Shown here: positions 1-8,702 of the stretch, one piece after another
How positions within the stretch are numbered: the stretch's first letter is position 1
Layout of the letters: each line of letters starts with the position of its first letter
Assembly (NCBI RefSeq): GCF_947494125.1
Contig: NZ_CANLTU010000001.1
Location: 310,001 to 374,000, forward strand
Source: an uncultured Tenacibaculum sp.
GTDB lineage: Bacteria; Bacteroidota; Bacteroidia; Flavobacteriales; Flavobacteriaceae
Direction of reading: 5' to 3'
DNA length: 64,000 nucleotides
Program-made: the position numbers and the translations under genes
The notes under the pieces: model-generated
What the model saw: only the letters and a program-made list of their open reading frames with translations
Databases searched by the model: none
What the model was told of the DNA's origin: nothing

Positions 1-206
1 TATATTTTATGAATGGAAAAGCTTTAAATAATAAAAGTCAATATAAAAAAGCAATTCAAAGCTTGCAAAATGGCATCGATTTTGTAATTGATAATAACGA
101 AATTGAAGCTAAATTATATTTAGAAATTGCCAGAGCTTATCAAGGTTTAAATGATACCAAAAAAGTAAAATCTTATAAAAACAAAGCAGCTAAGATTTTA
201 AAATAA
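1..206 (+). CDS. C-terminal end of a TPR-type protein (5' truncated)
   Basis: The reading frame is open to the left edge of the window, so only the last ~67 residues are present; the ATG at 9 is probably internal. The segment holds a helix-turn-helix pair typical of a tetratricopeptide repeat (AIQSLQNGIDFV followed by AKLYLEIARAYQGL) and a lysine-rich tail. It lies 23 bases upstream of the DUF4292 lipoprotein and points the same way. In Flavobacteriaceae a TPR protein commonly precedes the DUF4292 and M23/EnvC genes, so this is probably the first visible member of an envelope operon. The TPR call rests on one repeat only. Confidence 0.6.
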   Translation, partial: YFMNGKALNNKSQYKKAIQSLQNGIDFVIDNNEIEAKLYLEIARAYQGLNDTKKVKSYKNKAAKILK

Positions 207-229
207 TTTTCTTCGCTATTATTTAATTT

Positions 230-1000
230 ATGAAATATTATACACTAATTTTTATATTACTTTTAGGTTTTACCTCTTGTAAATCCAGTAAAAAAGTCAC
301 TAATAATTCTTCTATAATTAAAAAAATGTCAGCTCGTAAAGTAGCTAAAAAGCACATTTCTTCTAATTTTGACGAAAAAACTATTGATGCTCGTTTAAAA
401 GTAAATTATAAGGATAATAAAGAAAAAATAGGCTTTTCTGTACGAATGAAAATCAAGAAAGGTGAAGTTATATGGTTAAAAGGAACTAAATTTATTACTG
501 TTTTTAAAGCTAAAATTACTCCTACAAAGGTTCAGTTTTACTCTCCTTATTATAAAAATTATTTCGACGGTGATTTTTCTATGTTAAAAAAAATGCTGGG
601 TACTGACATTAACTTTGAGCAATTACAAAATATGCTGTTGGGGCAATCGTTATTAAATGTAAAATCACAACGTCAAGAAATTATAATAAAAGATGCATCT
701 TATCAACTTTCACCAAAAAAACAAGCTAGTTTATTTGATATTTTCTTTTACGTAAACCCACAACATTATAAACTCGATGGACAGTCAATTGTAAATCCAT
801 TAAAAAATCAACGTTTAGATATTAGGTATCCAAAATATTCAACAAAAAAAGGTGTTTTATTTCCTGAAAAAATTATTATAAACGCAAAAGAAAAAGAAAA
901 ATTTACTAATATAAATCTTACAACTCGTTCGGTAGAGTTTAACAAAAAGTTGAATACAGATTTTAAAATTCCTAACGGATATAAAGAAATTAAATTATAA
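230..1000 (+). CDS. DUF4292-family lipoprotein
   Basis: 256 residues starting with a lipoprotein signal peptide; the lipobox is LGFTSC with the acylated Cys at residue 17, and the next residues (KSSKK) suggest outer-membrane sorting. The rest is basic and rich in beta-strand, with no catalytic motif visible, as in the flavobacterial DUF4292 family, which resembles LolA/LolB-like lipid-binding folds. The stop codon overlaps the start of the next gene as TAATG, so the two are translationally coupled. Family assignment is from sequence character and gene order; a role in envelope lipid or lipoprotein handling is inference. Confidence 0.75.
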   Translation: MKYYTLIFILLLGFTSCKSSKKVTNNSSIIKKMSARKVAKKHISSNFDEKTIDARLKVNYKDNKEKIGFSVRMKIKKGEVIWLKGTKFITVFKAKITPTKVQFYSPYYKNYFDGDFSMLKKMLGTDINFEQLQNMLLGQSLLNVKSQRQEIIIKDASYQLSPKKQASLFDIFFYVNPQHYKLDGQSIVNPLKNQRLDIRYPKYSTKKGVLFPEKIIINAKEKEKFTNINLTTRSVEFNKKLNTDFKIPNGYKEIKL

Positions 1001-2220
1001 TGAGACACATCGTTTTTTATTTCTCTTTTTTATGCCTCTTTTTTGTAGGTTTTTCTTCATTTGGTCAGAGTAGAAAAGCTCTCGAAAACAAGCGTAAAAA
1101 ACTTAAAAATGAGATAAAGCAGGTTAATACTTTACTAATTAAAACTGAAAAGAAAAAAAGTAATGCTTTAGATGATTTAAAAGATTTAAGTCAAAAAATA
1201 AACGTTAGAGAGCGTTTAATTGAAACAATTGAGTTAGAGGCTAAAGTTTTATCTAAAGAGATTAAATCAAACGAAAAGCAACTTAAAGAGTATAACAATC
1301 AACTTAAAAAACTAAAAAAAGAATATGCTGATATGGTTGTAAAAACCCATAAAAGCAAATCACAACAAAGTAAAACGATGTTTTTACTCTCTTCTGAAAG
1401 TTTTTATCAAGCTTATAAACGCATAAAATATATGCAACAGTACAGCGATTATAGAAAAAAGCAAGGGGAGGAGATTATTATAAAAACTAAGGAAAAAGAA
1501 AAATTAAATGATTCTTTAATTCAGAGAAAAAAATCTAAAGAACTTTTAATTACCGATGAAAAAGATCAAAAAGATCAAATAGAATCTGATAAGAAAAATC
1601 AAGAAAAATTAGTTTCTAAAATTAAAAAACAGGAAAAAAAATACAAACGAGATTTACAAAAGAAATTAAAAGAAGAAAAACGTATAAATGCACGTATTGA
1701 TAAATTGATTAGAAGTGCTATTGCTCGTGCCAACAAGAACAAAAAAAACAACAAGAAAAAGTCGTCATCTGCTAGTTTTGTTTTAAATGCAGCTGAAAAG
1801 AAATTATTAGCAAATTTTGAGCAAAATAAAGGTAGTTTACCTTGGCCTGTAAATGGTATTATTACTCGAAAGTTTGGAGTACAACCTCATCCAACCTTTC
1901 CTGGAATTAAGGTTAATAGTCCCGGTTTACATATAACAACAAAATCTAATACGAATGCTCAAAGTATATTTAACGGAAAAGTATTAGTTATTCAAACAAA
2001 TTTAGGTGGTAAAAAAGCTGTTTTAATACAGCATGGTGATTATATTTCTGCATACAATAACCTTGAAAAAATTTATGTAAAGAAAGGTGATGTAATAAAG
2101 ACCGGTGATAAATTAGGTAAAGTTTTTACAGATAAAATTTCTGGTAAAACAAAATTAGTTTTCGCTTTATACAAAAATATAGTTCGTTTAAATCCTGCTC
2201 ATTGGATACGAAGTAAATAA
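1000..2220 (+). CDS. EnvC-like murein hydrolase activator (coiled coil plus degenerate M23/LytM domain)
   Basis: 406 residues. A signal peptide (about 1-23) leads into a long Lys/Glu-rich coiled coil (about 24-255) and a C-terminal LytM/M23 domain (about 285-404). The usual zinc ligands look lost: the HxxxD region reads NSPGLHITTK and the late HxH region reads YNNLEK instead of YxHL. This is the EnvC pattern, where the domain does not cut peptidoglycan but activates periplasmic amidases during daughter-cell separation. The gene overlaps DUF4292 by one base and is followed after 7 bases by a permease gene. The protein is probably periplasmic. The amidase partner is not in the window. Confidence 0.85.
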   Translation: MRHIVFYFSFLCLFFVGFSSFGQSRKALENKRKKLKNEIKQVNTLLIKTEKKKSNALDDLKDLSQKINVRERLIETIELEAKVLSKEIKSNEKQLKEYNNQLKKLKKEYADMVVKTHKSKSQQSKTMFLLSSESFYQAYKRIKYMQQYSDYRKKQGEEIIIKTKEKEKLNDSLIQRKKSKELLITDEKDQKDQIESDKKNQEKLVSKIKKQEKKYKRDLQKKLKEEKRINARIDKLIRSAIARANKNKKNNKKKSSSASFVLNAAEKKLLANFEQNKGSLPWPVNGIITRKFGVQPHPTFPGIKVNSPGLHITTKSNTNAQSIFNGKVLVIQTNLGGKKAVLIQHGDYISAYNNLEKIYVKKGDVIKTGDKLGKVFTDKISGKTKLVFALYKNIVRLNPAHWIRSK

Positions 2221-2227
2221 AAAACAC

Positions 2228-3253
2228 ATGAAAAATTCAGCTAATTTCATTATTATTATTATAGCAGTAATTGCTACCTTGGTTATTGGAAAAGGAATCT
2301 TAATTCCTTTTATTTTCGCTTTAATCTTCTGGTTTTTAACACGTGAAATTCGAAAATCCATTTATAAAATTCCTTTTGCTAAAAAGTTTATTCCTTTTTG
2401 GCTAAGTAATGTTTTGGTTTTCACCCTAATTATTTTAAGTTTTGGTTTTATTTCTGGAATTATTACGAATAGTATTTCCGACTTAACAACTTCGTATTCT
2501 AAATACGAACCAAATGTTGATACTATTATCAAAAATTTAAATAGCTATTTTCATATTGATATAATTACTTCTTTAAAATCAGTAGTTGGTAATTTTAATT
2601 ACGGTACAGTATTAGGGAGTATTGCAAACGGTATTAGTGGGTTACTTGGTGATACATTTATGATTGTTATTTATGCTTTATTCATTTTCTTAGAAGAAGC
2701 TAGTTTAAAAAAGAAATTAAAGAAAATTTTCTATAAAGAAGGAGGGAATACTCAGGTAATTTTAAATAAAATTGAAAGCTCTATTTCAAGTTATTTAAGA
2801 CTTAAAACTTATGTGAGTTTACTTACTGGTATTTTAAGTTATATCGTTTTAACTTTAGTAGGAGTAGATAGTGCTCCTTTCTGGGCCTTTTTAATCTTTT
2901 TATTAAACTATATCCCAACAGTTGGTTCTTTAATTGCAACCGTATTTCCAGCTATTTTTAGTTTGATACAATTTGGGGAGTTTACACCATTTTTAATTGT
3001 ATTAATTGCTGTAGGTAGTGTACAAGTAATTGTTGGTAATTTAATAGAACCTAAAGTATTTGGGAAATCATTAAACCTAAGCCCGCTTGTAACCATACTT
3101 TCTTTAGCTATTTGGGGAAAGATATGGGGGGTTACAGGAATGATTTTAAGTGTACCTATTACCGTAATCATGATTATTATTTTTTCTCAATTCGAAAAAA
3201 CAAAATCAGTTGCAATATTATTATCTGAAAATGGCGATTTAGATACGATTTAA
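2228..3253 (+). CDS. AI-2E family transporter (UPF0118 permease)
   Basis: 341 residues, the usual length for the AI-2E/UPF0118 family. It is strongly hydrophobic with about seven to eight membrane segments: paired helices at the N terminus (about 7-40), one near 60-80, and a C-terminal block from about 145 onward containing the family-typical motif NYIPTVGSLIA near residue 230. Members export small molecules or exchange cations; the name comes from a quorum-signal exporter and says little about substrate. It starts 7 bases after the EnvC-like gene and is probably the last gene of that operon. It converges on the thioesterase gene with 6 bases between stops. Confidence 0.85.
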   Translation: MKNSANFIIIIIAVIATLVIGKGILIPFIFALIFWFLTREIRKSIYKIPFAKKFIPFWLSNVLVFTLIILSFGFISGIITNSISDLTTSYSKYEPNVDTIIKNLNSYFHIDIITSLKSVVGNFNYGTVLGSIANGISGLLGDTFMIVIYALFIFLEEASLKKKLKKIFYKEGGNTQVILNKIESSISSYLRLKTYVSLLTGILSYIVLTLVGVDSAPFWAFLIFLLNYIPTVGSLIATVFPAIFSLIQFGEFTPFLIVLIAVGSVQVIVGNLIEPKVFGKSLNLSPLVTILSLAIWGKIWGVTGMILSVPITVIMIIIFSQFEKTKSVAILLSENGDLDTI

Positions 3254-3259
3254 ACTAGT

Positions 3260-3775
3260 TTAATCTGAGAACAACGCTCTTAGTTCAGTTGCATCTTTAG
3301 GGTCTAATTTACTAGCCAAAACTAAACTTAATTGCTTTCTACGTAAAGCTCCATCGTAACGTTTTTTCTCTAACTCAGTTTCTGGTTCAATTTGAGCAAT
3401 TGGCACTGGTTTACCTGTTTCATCAACTGCAACAAATGTATAAATACCTTCATTTACTTTAGTTTTTTCACCAGATTGACGATCTTCTATCCATACATCA
3501 ACGTACACTTCCATTGATGATTTAAAAGCTCTGGAAACCTTAGCTTCTACTGTAACAACGCTTCCTACTGGAACTGACTTCGTAAAAGCAACGTGATTTA
3601 CAGATGCAGTAACTACAATTCTTCTTGAATGACGACGAGCAGATATACTACAAGCTCTATCCATACGAGCTAGTAATTCACCTCCAAAAAGGTTATCTAA
3701 ATAATTTGTTTCTCCTGGTAAAACTAGATCGGTAAGTACCGTTAATGATTCTTTTGGTGCTTTAGCTCTCATCAA
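3260..3775 (-). CDS. Acyl-CoA thioesterase, hotdog fold
   Basis: 171 residues with one hotdog domain over about residues 10-125. The segment NYLDNLFGGELLARMD is the family signature around the long central helix, followed by the strands VTASVNHVAF and VGSVVTVEAKV. It resembles the YciA/BFIT group of cytoplasmic thioesterases that hydrolyse fatty acyl-CoA. The C-terminal ~45 residues are charged and not conserved in simple YciA proteins. Either of two adjacent ATG codons (MM) may be the start. A TATCTTTG -7-like element lies at 3789-3796, about 14 bases upstream. Confidence 0.85.
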   Translation of the reverse strand: MMRAKAPKESLTVLTDLVLPGETNYLDNLFGGELLARMDRACSISARRHSRRIVVTASVNHVAFTKSVPVGSVVTVEAKVSRAFKSSMEVYVDVWIEDRQSGEKTKVNEGIYTFVAVDETGKPVPIAQIEPETELEKKRYDGALRRKQLSLVLASKLDPKDATELRALFSD

Positions 3776-3788
3776 TTAAATTTTGATG

Positions 3789-3796
3789 CAAAGATA
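3789..3796 (-). promoter_or_regulatory. -7 promoter element (TATCTTTG) of the thioesterase gene
   Basis: On the minus strand the bases read TATCTTTG, an exact match to the Bacteroidota -7 consensus TAnnTTTG, ending 13 bases before the thioesterase start. I saw no clear TTG/TTTG element at the expected -33 distance, so this is only half a promoter. Confidence 0.4.
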
Positions 3797-3832
3797 TACA
3801 TAAAGCTAAAAAATAAGTAATTTAAAATGTGA

Positions 3833-4732
3833 TTATTTAGCCAATAACCAAGCTTCTTCATTAACCGTTTCTTTAATCAATTCTAATGCTTTTCTAGCCT
3901 CTTGTTTGTCATTATAACTATTAAAAGAAACTTGAATTAAACCATAATTATTTTTTCCAATGATTTTCGCATCATAACCAAGCTCTTTTAATTCAACTAA
4001 CTTATTTTCAGCATTTTCAACTTCTTGAAAAGCACCAGCAATAATATGAAAGTTATTTTCTTTAGCTTTAGTTACATTTAAATTAATTGTAGGTAATGGA
4101 TTATCAATTACAAAAGTTGCAGACTGTATTTTCTTTTGTAATGACTTTTCTTGACTAGCTAATACTTCTTTTTGTTGTTTGTTTTGAATACCATTCCAAC
4201 CAATATATGCAATTCCCACAACGGCTGCAGCAACCGCAGCTCTTTTTAATAAAGCAGGTGTTCTCTGTTTGTTATGTTCTGTAACTACTGGTAATGTTTT
4301 TACTTCTTCTTTAAATCTTTTTACTGCAGGACTTTCTATTTCTGCTAAACCAAAAGATTCTGTTAAAAAATTACTAGAGGTGTTTGGTTCAAAAACAACT
4401 TGTTTTGCTTCGTTTAAAGATAATGTTCCAACAGAAGCTACTTGAATAGTTTTAGATTCTAACTCTTTTTTCCATGTTGCTACTTCAGCAACAATAAAAC
4501 TAGTTGCTTTTTCAAAAGAAATATTTTTGTTTGAAGCTATATAATTAGCCAATAAACCATCATTATGTTGTAAATACGAATTAAAAGTAATCTGCTTCTT
4601 TGGTGGAGAAAATGTGTGTGTAAAGTTATTCACTTTAGCACCAATCTTATTGGTTACAAAACCTCCAAAGTTAGGAACAATTACGCAATCGTATCTGTAT
4701 AATAAATCGTTTATATAGTTGGCTAATGTCAT
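3833..4732 (-). CDS. HU-like (CCDC81-type) and SPOR domain membrane protein
   Basis: 299 residues from the ATG at 4732. The N terminus, MTLANYINDLLYRYDCVIVP, matches the conserved opening of the flavobacterial CCDC81-like prokaryotic HU domains (about 1-130). A basic linker and a single membrane segment (about 166-184, AAVAAAVVGIAYIG) follow, then a C-terminal SPOR domain (about 225-299) with an alternating strand/helix pattern, which binds denuded peptidoglycan at division sites. A longer form starting with TTG at 4768 is possible but unlikely: it would begin on the -33 element of a good promoter. Divergent from dprA. A septum-associated role is inferred from the SPOR domain. Confidence 0.85.
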   Translation of the reverse strand: MTLANYINDLLYRYDCVIVPNFGGFVTNKIGAKVNNFTHTFSPPKKQITFNSYLQHNDGLLANYIASNKNISFEKATSFIVAEVATWKKELESKTIQVASVGTLSLNEAKQVVFEPNTSSNFLTESFGLAEIESPAVKRFKEEVKTLPVVTEHNKQRTPALLKRAAVAAAVVGIAYIGWNGIQNKQQKEVLASQEKSLQKKIQSATFVIDNPLPTINLNVTKAKENNFHIIAGAFQEVENAENKLVELKELGYDAKIIGKNNYGLIQVSFNSYNDKQEARKALELIKETVNEEAWLLAK

Positions 4733-4737
4733 AATAA

Positions 4738-4768
4738 CAAAGATAGCTTTTTTAGTGATTCTTGTCAA
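4738..4768 (-). promoter_or_regulatory. Bacteroidota-type promoter of the HU/SPOR gene
   Basis: Minus strand: TTG at 4768-4766, a 20-base spacer, then TATCTTTG at 4745-4738. This fits TTTG-N(17-20)-TAnnTTTG. The expected transcription start lies about 4 to 7 bases beyond the element, essentially on the ATG at 4732, so the mRNA would have almost no leader. The promoter argues for the 4732 start over the longer TTG start. Confidence 0.6.
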
Positions 4769-4827
4769 GGTTCGTTTTAAAATTTATCAACAGTTTTTTT
4801 GTATCTTGATAATCAAAATATTGCTAC

Positions 4828-5934
4828 ATGAAAGATGAAAAATTAATAGCTATTCTTAGGCTTCAGGCTACAAAGAATATAGGCAGTGTCCTTGCAAAAA
4901 AGTTAATTACTACTACTGGAGATATTAAACAAGTGTTTAAAGAGAATAAAAAATCACTCCATAAAATAAATGGAATTGGTCCTCATATTACAACTCATTT
5001 ATTTGATGATGAAAATTTAAAAAGGGCAGAGGAGGAGCTTAAATATATCCAACAAAAAAAAGTTGATTATTCTTATTTTTTAGATGATGATTATCCTAAT
5101 AATTTAAAACATAGTGTTGATGCTCCTATTCTCATTTTTAAAGATGGTAATCTTAACTTAAATAACTCTAAAATTATCTCTATAGTTGGAACAAGAAACA
5201 GTACGTCTTATGGACGCGACTTTTGTAATCGATTAGTGGAAGAGTTAAAAAATTACAATCCAATTATTGTTAGCGGTTTTGCCTATGGTGTAGATATTTG
5301 TGCTCACAAAGCAGCCTTAAAAAACAACTTACAGACTATAGCCGTTTTAGCACATGGTTTTGAAGATATTTATCCAAAAACACATAAAAAGTATATTTCT
5401 GAAATAAACAAAACTGGTGGTTTTATTACCGAGTTTTGGCATAAAGAAAAACCGCAACGCGAAAATTTTTTAAAGCGTAATCGTATCGTTGCTGGGCTTT
5501 CAAAAGCAACTATTATTATTGAATCTGCAGAAAAAGGCGGATCCTTAGTTACCGCAGACATAGCAAACTCTTATAATAGAGATGTTTTTGCATTGCCAGG
5601 AAGAACTAGTGATATTTATAGCAAAGGGTGTAATAATTTAATAAAAAGTAATCAGGCTCATTTATTAACCTCAGCTGAGGATATTGTAAAAATGCTAAAT
5701 TGGGATTTGCAAGAAATGAAAATACCTATCCCTATTCAAAAACAATTATTTCTGAATTTAAATGAATCGGAACAAAAAGTATATGATTTCTTACTACAAA
5801 ACGGTAAACAACTTATGGATACGATAGCTTTAAAATGTGAAATACCTGTATATCAGCTTTCTTCTATATTATTACAAATGGAATTAAAAGATGTTGTAAA
5901 ACCTTTACCTGGTAAAATGTTTGAAATAAACTAA
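4828..5934 (+). CDS. dprA: DNA-processing protein DprA
   Basis: 368 residues with the full DprA layout. An N-terminal helix-hairpin-helix region (about 1-65, with KINGIGPHI) is followed by the Rossmann-like core (about 80-290) carrying VGTRNSTSYGRDF, SGFAYGVDICAHKAAL, FLKRNRIVAGLS and IESAEKGGSLVTA. A winged-helix domain (about 305-368) ends the protein. DprA loads RecA onto incoming single-stranded DNA in natural transformation; recA is also in this window at 40.3 kb. The ATG at 4828 is 95 bases from the divergent SPOR gene. No other competence gene is nearby. Confidence 0.95.
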   Translation: MKDEKLIAILRLQATKNIGSVLAKKLITTTGDIKQVFKENKKSLHKINGIGPHITTHLFDDENLKRAEEELKYIQQKKVDYSYFLDDDYPNNLKHSVDAPILIFKDGNLNLNNSKIISIVGTRNSTSYGRDFCNRLVEELKNYNPIIVSGFAYGVDICAHKAALKNNLQTIAVLAHGFEDIYPKTHKKYISEINKTGGFITEFWHKEKPQRENFLKRNRIVAGLSKATIIIESAEKGGSLVTADIANSYNRDVFALPGRTSDIYSKGCNNLIKSNQAHLLTSAEDIVKMLNWDLQEMKIPIPIQKQLFLNLNESEQKVYDFLLQNGKQLMDTIALKCEIPVYQLSSILLQMELKDVVKPLPGKMFEIN

Positions 5935-5949
5935 ACTTAAGTATTTTTG
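5920..5949 (+). promoter_or_regulatory. Bacteroidota-type promoter of the kinase-like gene
   Basis: TTTG at 5920-5923, an 18-base spacer, and TATTTTTG at 5942-5949 match TTTG-N(17-20)-TAnnTTTG exactly. The -33 element lies inside the last codons of dprA. The expected start, near 5955, leaves a leader of about 10 bases before the ATG at 5966. Confidence 0.65.
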
Positions 5950-5965
5950 AAAAAACACTTTTAAA

Positions 5966-7024
5966 ATGTCTTCAGAAGAAAAATTAATGTCTCAAAAAAA
6001 ACCTGCTTTTCCTGTAACTGAAGAGTTACATACTTATTTAGCAGAACATAGTAGAAACATTAAGATTCCTATTTTTTATGATGATTTATTACGCTTCCAA
6101 GGTTCTGTAGTTGTATATGATAAAAACGATATAGATACACTTTGGGTACGTACATTTTATTCAGAGTTTGATCGTGAAGAAATTGATTTAAGTCTTAAAA
6201 AAGTATATACTATTTTACATTCTAACGGAAATGAAGAAACCATTCCTTTTTTAAATATTGATGCTATCGACTATTGTACGTTTGGAAATTCTAAACCTTT
6301 TCGTGTAAAAGTTCGTAATATTTTAAATGATAACTACACGTATTTTTATGTAAAAAAAACAGATGCTTCTCGTATTTATGGGCTGGAATTGGAGCATATT
6401 TTATCGCCGTATAACCTCAACTTTTTAGTATATAAAGACACCCTAATTGAAGAACATATTGCTGGAATTCCGGGTGATGTTTTTATTAAAGACTTTTTAC
6501 CTAAATGTACTGAATCTGAAAAGGCTCAAATAGCAAAAGAATTTGTAAAATTTAATGAACGTTGTATGATTCGTTTACTAGGAGATATGCGCTCTTATAA
6601 CTATGTAATTGTTCCTACCCACGATTTTGATCATGTGGTATATAAAATTCGTGCTATTGATTTTGATCAGCAGTGTTTTGAAGGTAAATTCAAAGTATAC
6701 TATCCACAATATTTCAAAGAAAATTTTTCAATGGTAACCTTAGTAGGGCAGAAGCTAGAAGAAACTTCAATTAACCAATATAAAGTTGAAGAAAGGTCTA
6801 TTGTAGCAAAACGTATTTTAAGTTCTGAAAACAGAGTAGATCAACTTATTTTCTGCATGAAAAATGATATTATTTCAACTGAAAAAAATATTAATTTATT
6901 AAAACAACAAATTTTCGATTTCACCAAAGATGTTCTTTTTAAAAAAAGCAATAATATGGGGCAAATATTAGATACAGCTCTTGAGTTTGTAAAACGAAAT
7001 TATGAAAACATGAGAGTATCTTAA
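5966..7024 (+). CDS. Uncharacterised protein with kinase-fold (APH/HipA-like) landmarks
   Basis: 352 residues with no signal peptide or membrane segment, so cytoplasmic. I do not recognise a named family. Kinase-fold landmarks appear in the right order: a strand ending in Lys (YTYFYVK, K130), a helix with Glu (GLELEHIL, about E141-E143), a hinge-like stretch (IEEHIAGIPGDVF), a catalytic-loop-like GDMRSYNYV where N212 follows D207 by five residues, and AIDFDQQ with D232 in the DFG position. In APH-type kinases the first of these Asp residues is the base and the Asn and second Asp bind Mg. An ATP-dependent phosphotransferase is inferred; the substrate is unknown. It has its own promoter after dprA and overlaps the convergent lipoprotein gene by 4 bases. 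Confidence 0.5.
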   Translation: MSSEEKLMSQKKPAFPVTEELHTYLAEHSRNIKIPIFYDDLLRFQGSVVVYDKNDIDTLWVRTFYSEFDREEIDLSLKKVYTILHSNGNEETIPFLNIDAIDYCTFGNSKPFRVKVRNILNDNYTYFYVKKTDASRIYGLELEHILSPYNLNFLVYKDTLIEEHIAGIPGDVFIKDFLPKCTESEKAQIAKEFVKFNERCMIRLLGDMRSYNYVIVPTHDFDHVVYKIRAIDFDQQCFEGKFKVYYPQYFKENFSMVTLVGQKLEETSINQYKVEERSIVAKRILSSENRVDQLIFCMKNDIISTEKNINLLKQQIFDFTKDVLFKKSNNMGQILDTALEFVKRNYENMRVS

Positions 7025-7734
7025 TCTAAACTTTTTAATATAATATCTGAACCTGAGTACTCATTTGTAAGTTCCTTCCAATGACGCATTCTTGGAAGTA
7101 TTATGCTGCCCAACTTAAATTCTCCCTCAAAAATTAAACGTTCTCCTTTAGTAGCGTCTTCAGGAAAAACCATTTCTAATCCAATAATTTTATGTTCGTT
7201 TTTTGAGATGTAAAGTATCCAATGTTTAGAGAATAATGGTTCTTGTAATTCTAAAGGAATTTTGTAGCTCTCTTTAGAGTTAAATATGGTTTCTTTTGCT
7301 ACTCCAATTTCTTTTATTTCGTTTGTTATAGACATTGGAAGCCCTAACAAAGTTTTATAAAAACGCTGATATCTTTTATTTCTCTTTGGCTCTAATCGGT
7401 ATTTTTTAATCTGTAAAGAATCAGTAGCTATTTCTCCATCTAACAAGGTTATACTGCCTTTTTGAGTTACTTTATGAGTTGAAATATGTTCATCTCTATT
7501 TCTTTGTAACTCGAAAGTATTTTCTTTATTATTCAATGTTACAATAGAATATCTGTATGGATTACCAACTCTTGGTTCTTGAATATGTATTGTAAAATTG
7601 GCATTATTCCATTCATTATTTTTATCATGATATTTACTGCTTTTTTCTAACAATAAACTTCCGTTTAATTTAGTTTCTTTTGTTTTACAATTAACAAAAG
7701 AGAAAACACAAAATAGTAGTATTAAAGACCTCAT
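7021..7734 (-). CDS. DUF6503-like lipoprotein
   Basis: 237 residues. The signal peptide ends in a lipobox-like SFVNC with Cys at residue 16, so a lipoprotein is likely. The mature part is beta-rich and Lys/Glu-rich, with GLEMVFPEDATKGERLIFEG and a C-terminal RMRHWKELT region that resemble the flavobacterial DUF6503 family, whose structure recalls LolA-type lipid carriers. No catalytic residues are evident. It converges with the kinase-like gene, overlapping by 4 bases, and lies 55 bases downstream of the EamA permease gene on the same strand. The family call is by resemblance. Confidence 0.6.
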   Translation of the reverse strand: MRSLILLFCVFSFVNCKTKETKLNGSLLLEKSSKYHDKNNEWNNANFTIHIQEPRVGNPYRYSIVTLNNKENTFELQRNRDEHISTHKVTQKGSITLLDGEIATDSLQIKKYRLEPKRNKRYQRFYKTLLGLPMSITNEIKEIGVAKETIFNSKESYKIPLELQEPLFSKHWILYISKNEHKIIGLEMVFPEDATKGERLIFEGEFKLGSIILPRMRHWKELTNEYSGSDIILKSLD

Positions 7735-7789
7735 ATGAAAGTTTTTATAAAGTAACTAAAAAAATAAATTCAGGCATACTAAAACACTG

Positions 7790-8662
7790 TTAATTTCTAT
7801 TTTTCTTACTTCGAATACTTTCTATAATTACTGTAGCTAATATTAAACTTCCACCAAATAAAGTGTTCCACGTGGGAACTTCTTTTAAAAATAAAAAAGC
7901 TAAAATAATTCCAAAAATAGGTTGAACACTACTAATTATACTCGCTGTTGATACTGAAAAAAACTGTAATGAATGTACCATCAAACTATGCCCAATAGCT
8001 GTAGTTAATAAGGCTAATAATAACAAATAAGGTAATTGACTTTCGAAACCTGAAACATCCATAAAGAATAACACAGGAACTAAACAAATTGTAATAATTA
8101 ATGTTTGATAAAACATTAACAATACTCCATCGTATTGAACAACATATTGCTTTAAAATTAAAATTCTAATTGAGTAACATAGGGCAGAGAGCAAGCCAAA
8201 CAAAACTCCTTGTACATTAGAACTTTCTAGATTAAACTCTGGTGCTAAAATATAAACTCCTAGCAATACCATTAATCCAAGAACAATATATATTGGATTA
8301 AATTTTACCTTTAAAAACAACGGTTCTAAAAAAGCAATCATTACTGGAAATGTATACAATGATAACATTCCTATAGCTACACTCGATTTTTTTAAAGCAT
8401 AAAAATAAGTAATCCAATGTACTGCCATAAATATTCCGCTAATTACAAACGGAACGATATGTTTTCTAGATTTTATAGAAACTTCAATCTTTTTAAATCT
8501 ACAAAAAACATATAAAAATAGCATAGCAAATGCCGATCGAAACCAAACGATTACTTCTGAAGGCATGGCAATATATTTACCTAAAACACCTGAAGTACTA
8601 ATAAAAAATGTTGCTAATAATAAGCCTGATAGGTTTCTAAAATAATTTTGATTATCACTCAA
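7790..8662 (-). CDS. EamA/DMT-family permease
   Basis: 290 residues with about ten membrane helices in two similar halves of five, as in EamA (drug/metabolite) transporters. The first half ends near residue 140 and the second runs to about 283, with a basic tail SKKNRN. Typical signs include ISGIFMAVHWITYFYALKKS in the first half and the matching SVQPIFGIILAFLFLKE in the second. Substrate cannot be read from sequence; relatives export amino acids or cofactors. It is divergent from the helicase gene across 40 bases. Confidence 0.85.
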   Translation of the reverse strand: MSDNQNYFRNLSGLLLATFFISTSGVLGKYIAMPSEVIVWFRSAFAMLFLYVFCRFKKIEVSIKSRKHIVPFVISGIFMAVHWITYFYALKKSSVAIGMLSLYTFPVMIAFLEPLFLKVKFNPIYIVLGLMVLLGVYILAPEFNLESSNVQGVLFGLLSALCYSIRILILKQYVVQYDGVLLMFYQTLIITICLVPVLFFMDVSGFESQLPYLLLLALLTTAIGHSLMVHSLQFFSVSTASIISSVQPIFGIILAFLFLKEVPTWNTLFGGSLILATVIIESIRSKKNRN

Positions 8663-8702
8663 GGTTACATCTATTTACTGCAATTATAAGTAATTTTTAC
8701 TT

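Noticed and set aside
7864..7879. GTTCCACGTGGGAAC, a parS-like string inside the EamA gene
   Set aside because: It has an extra G that breaks the palindrome and lies in coding sequence; not the same as the 26713 site.
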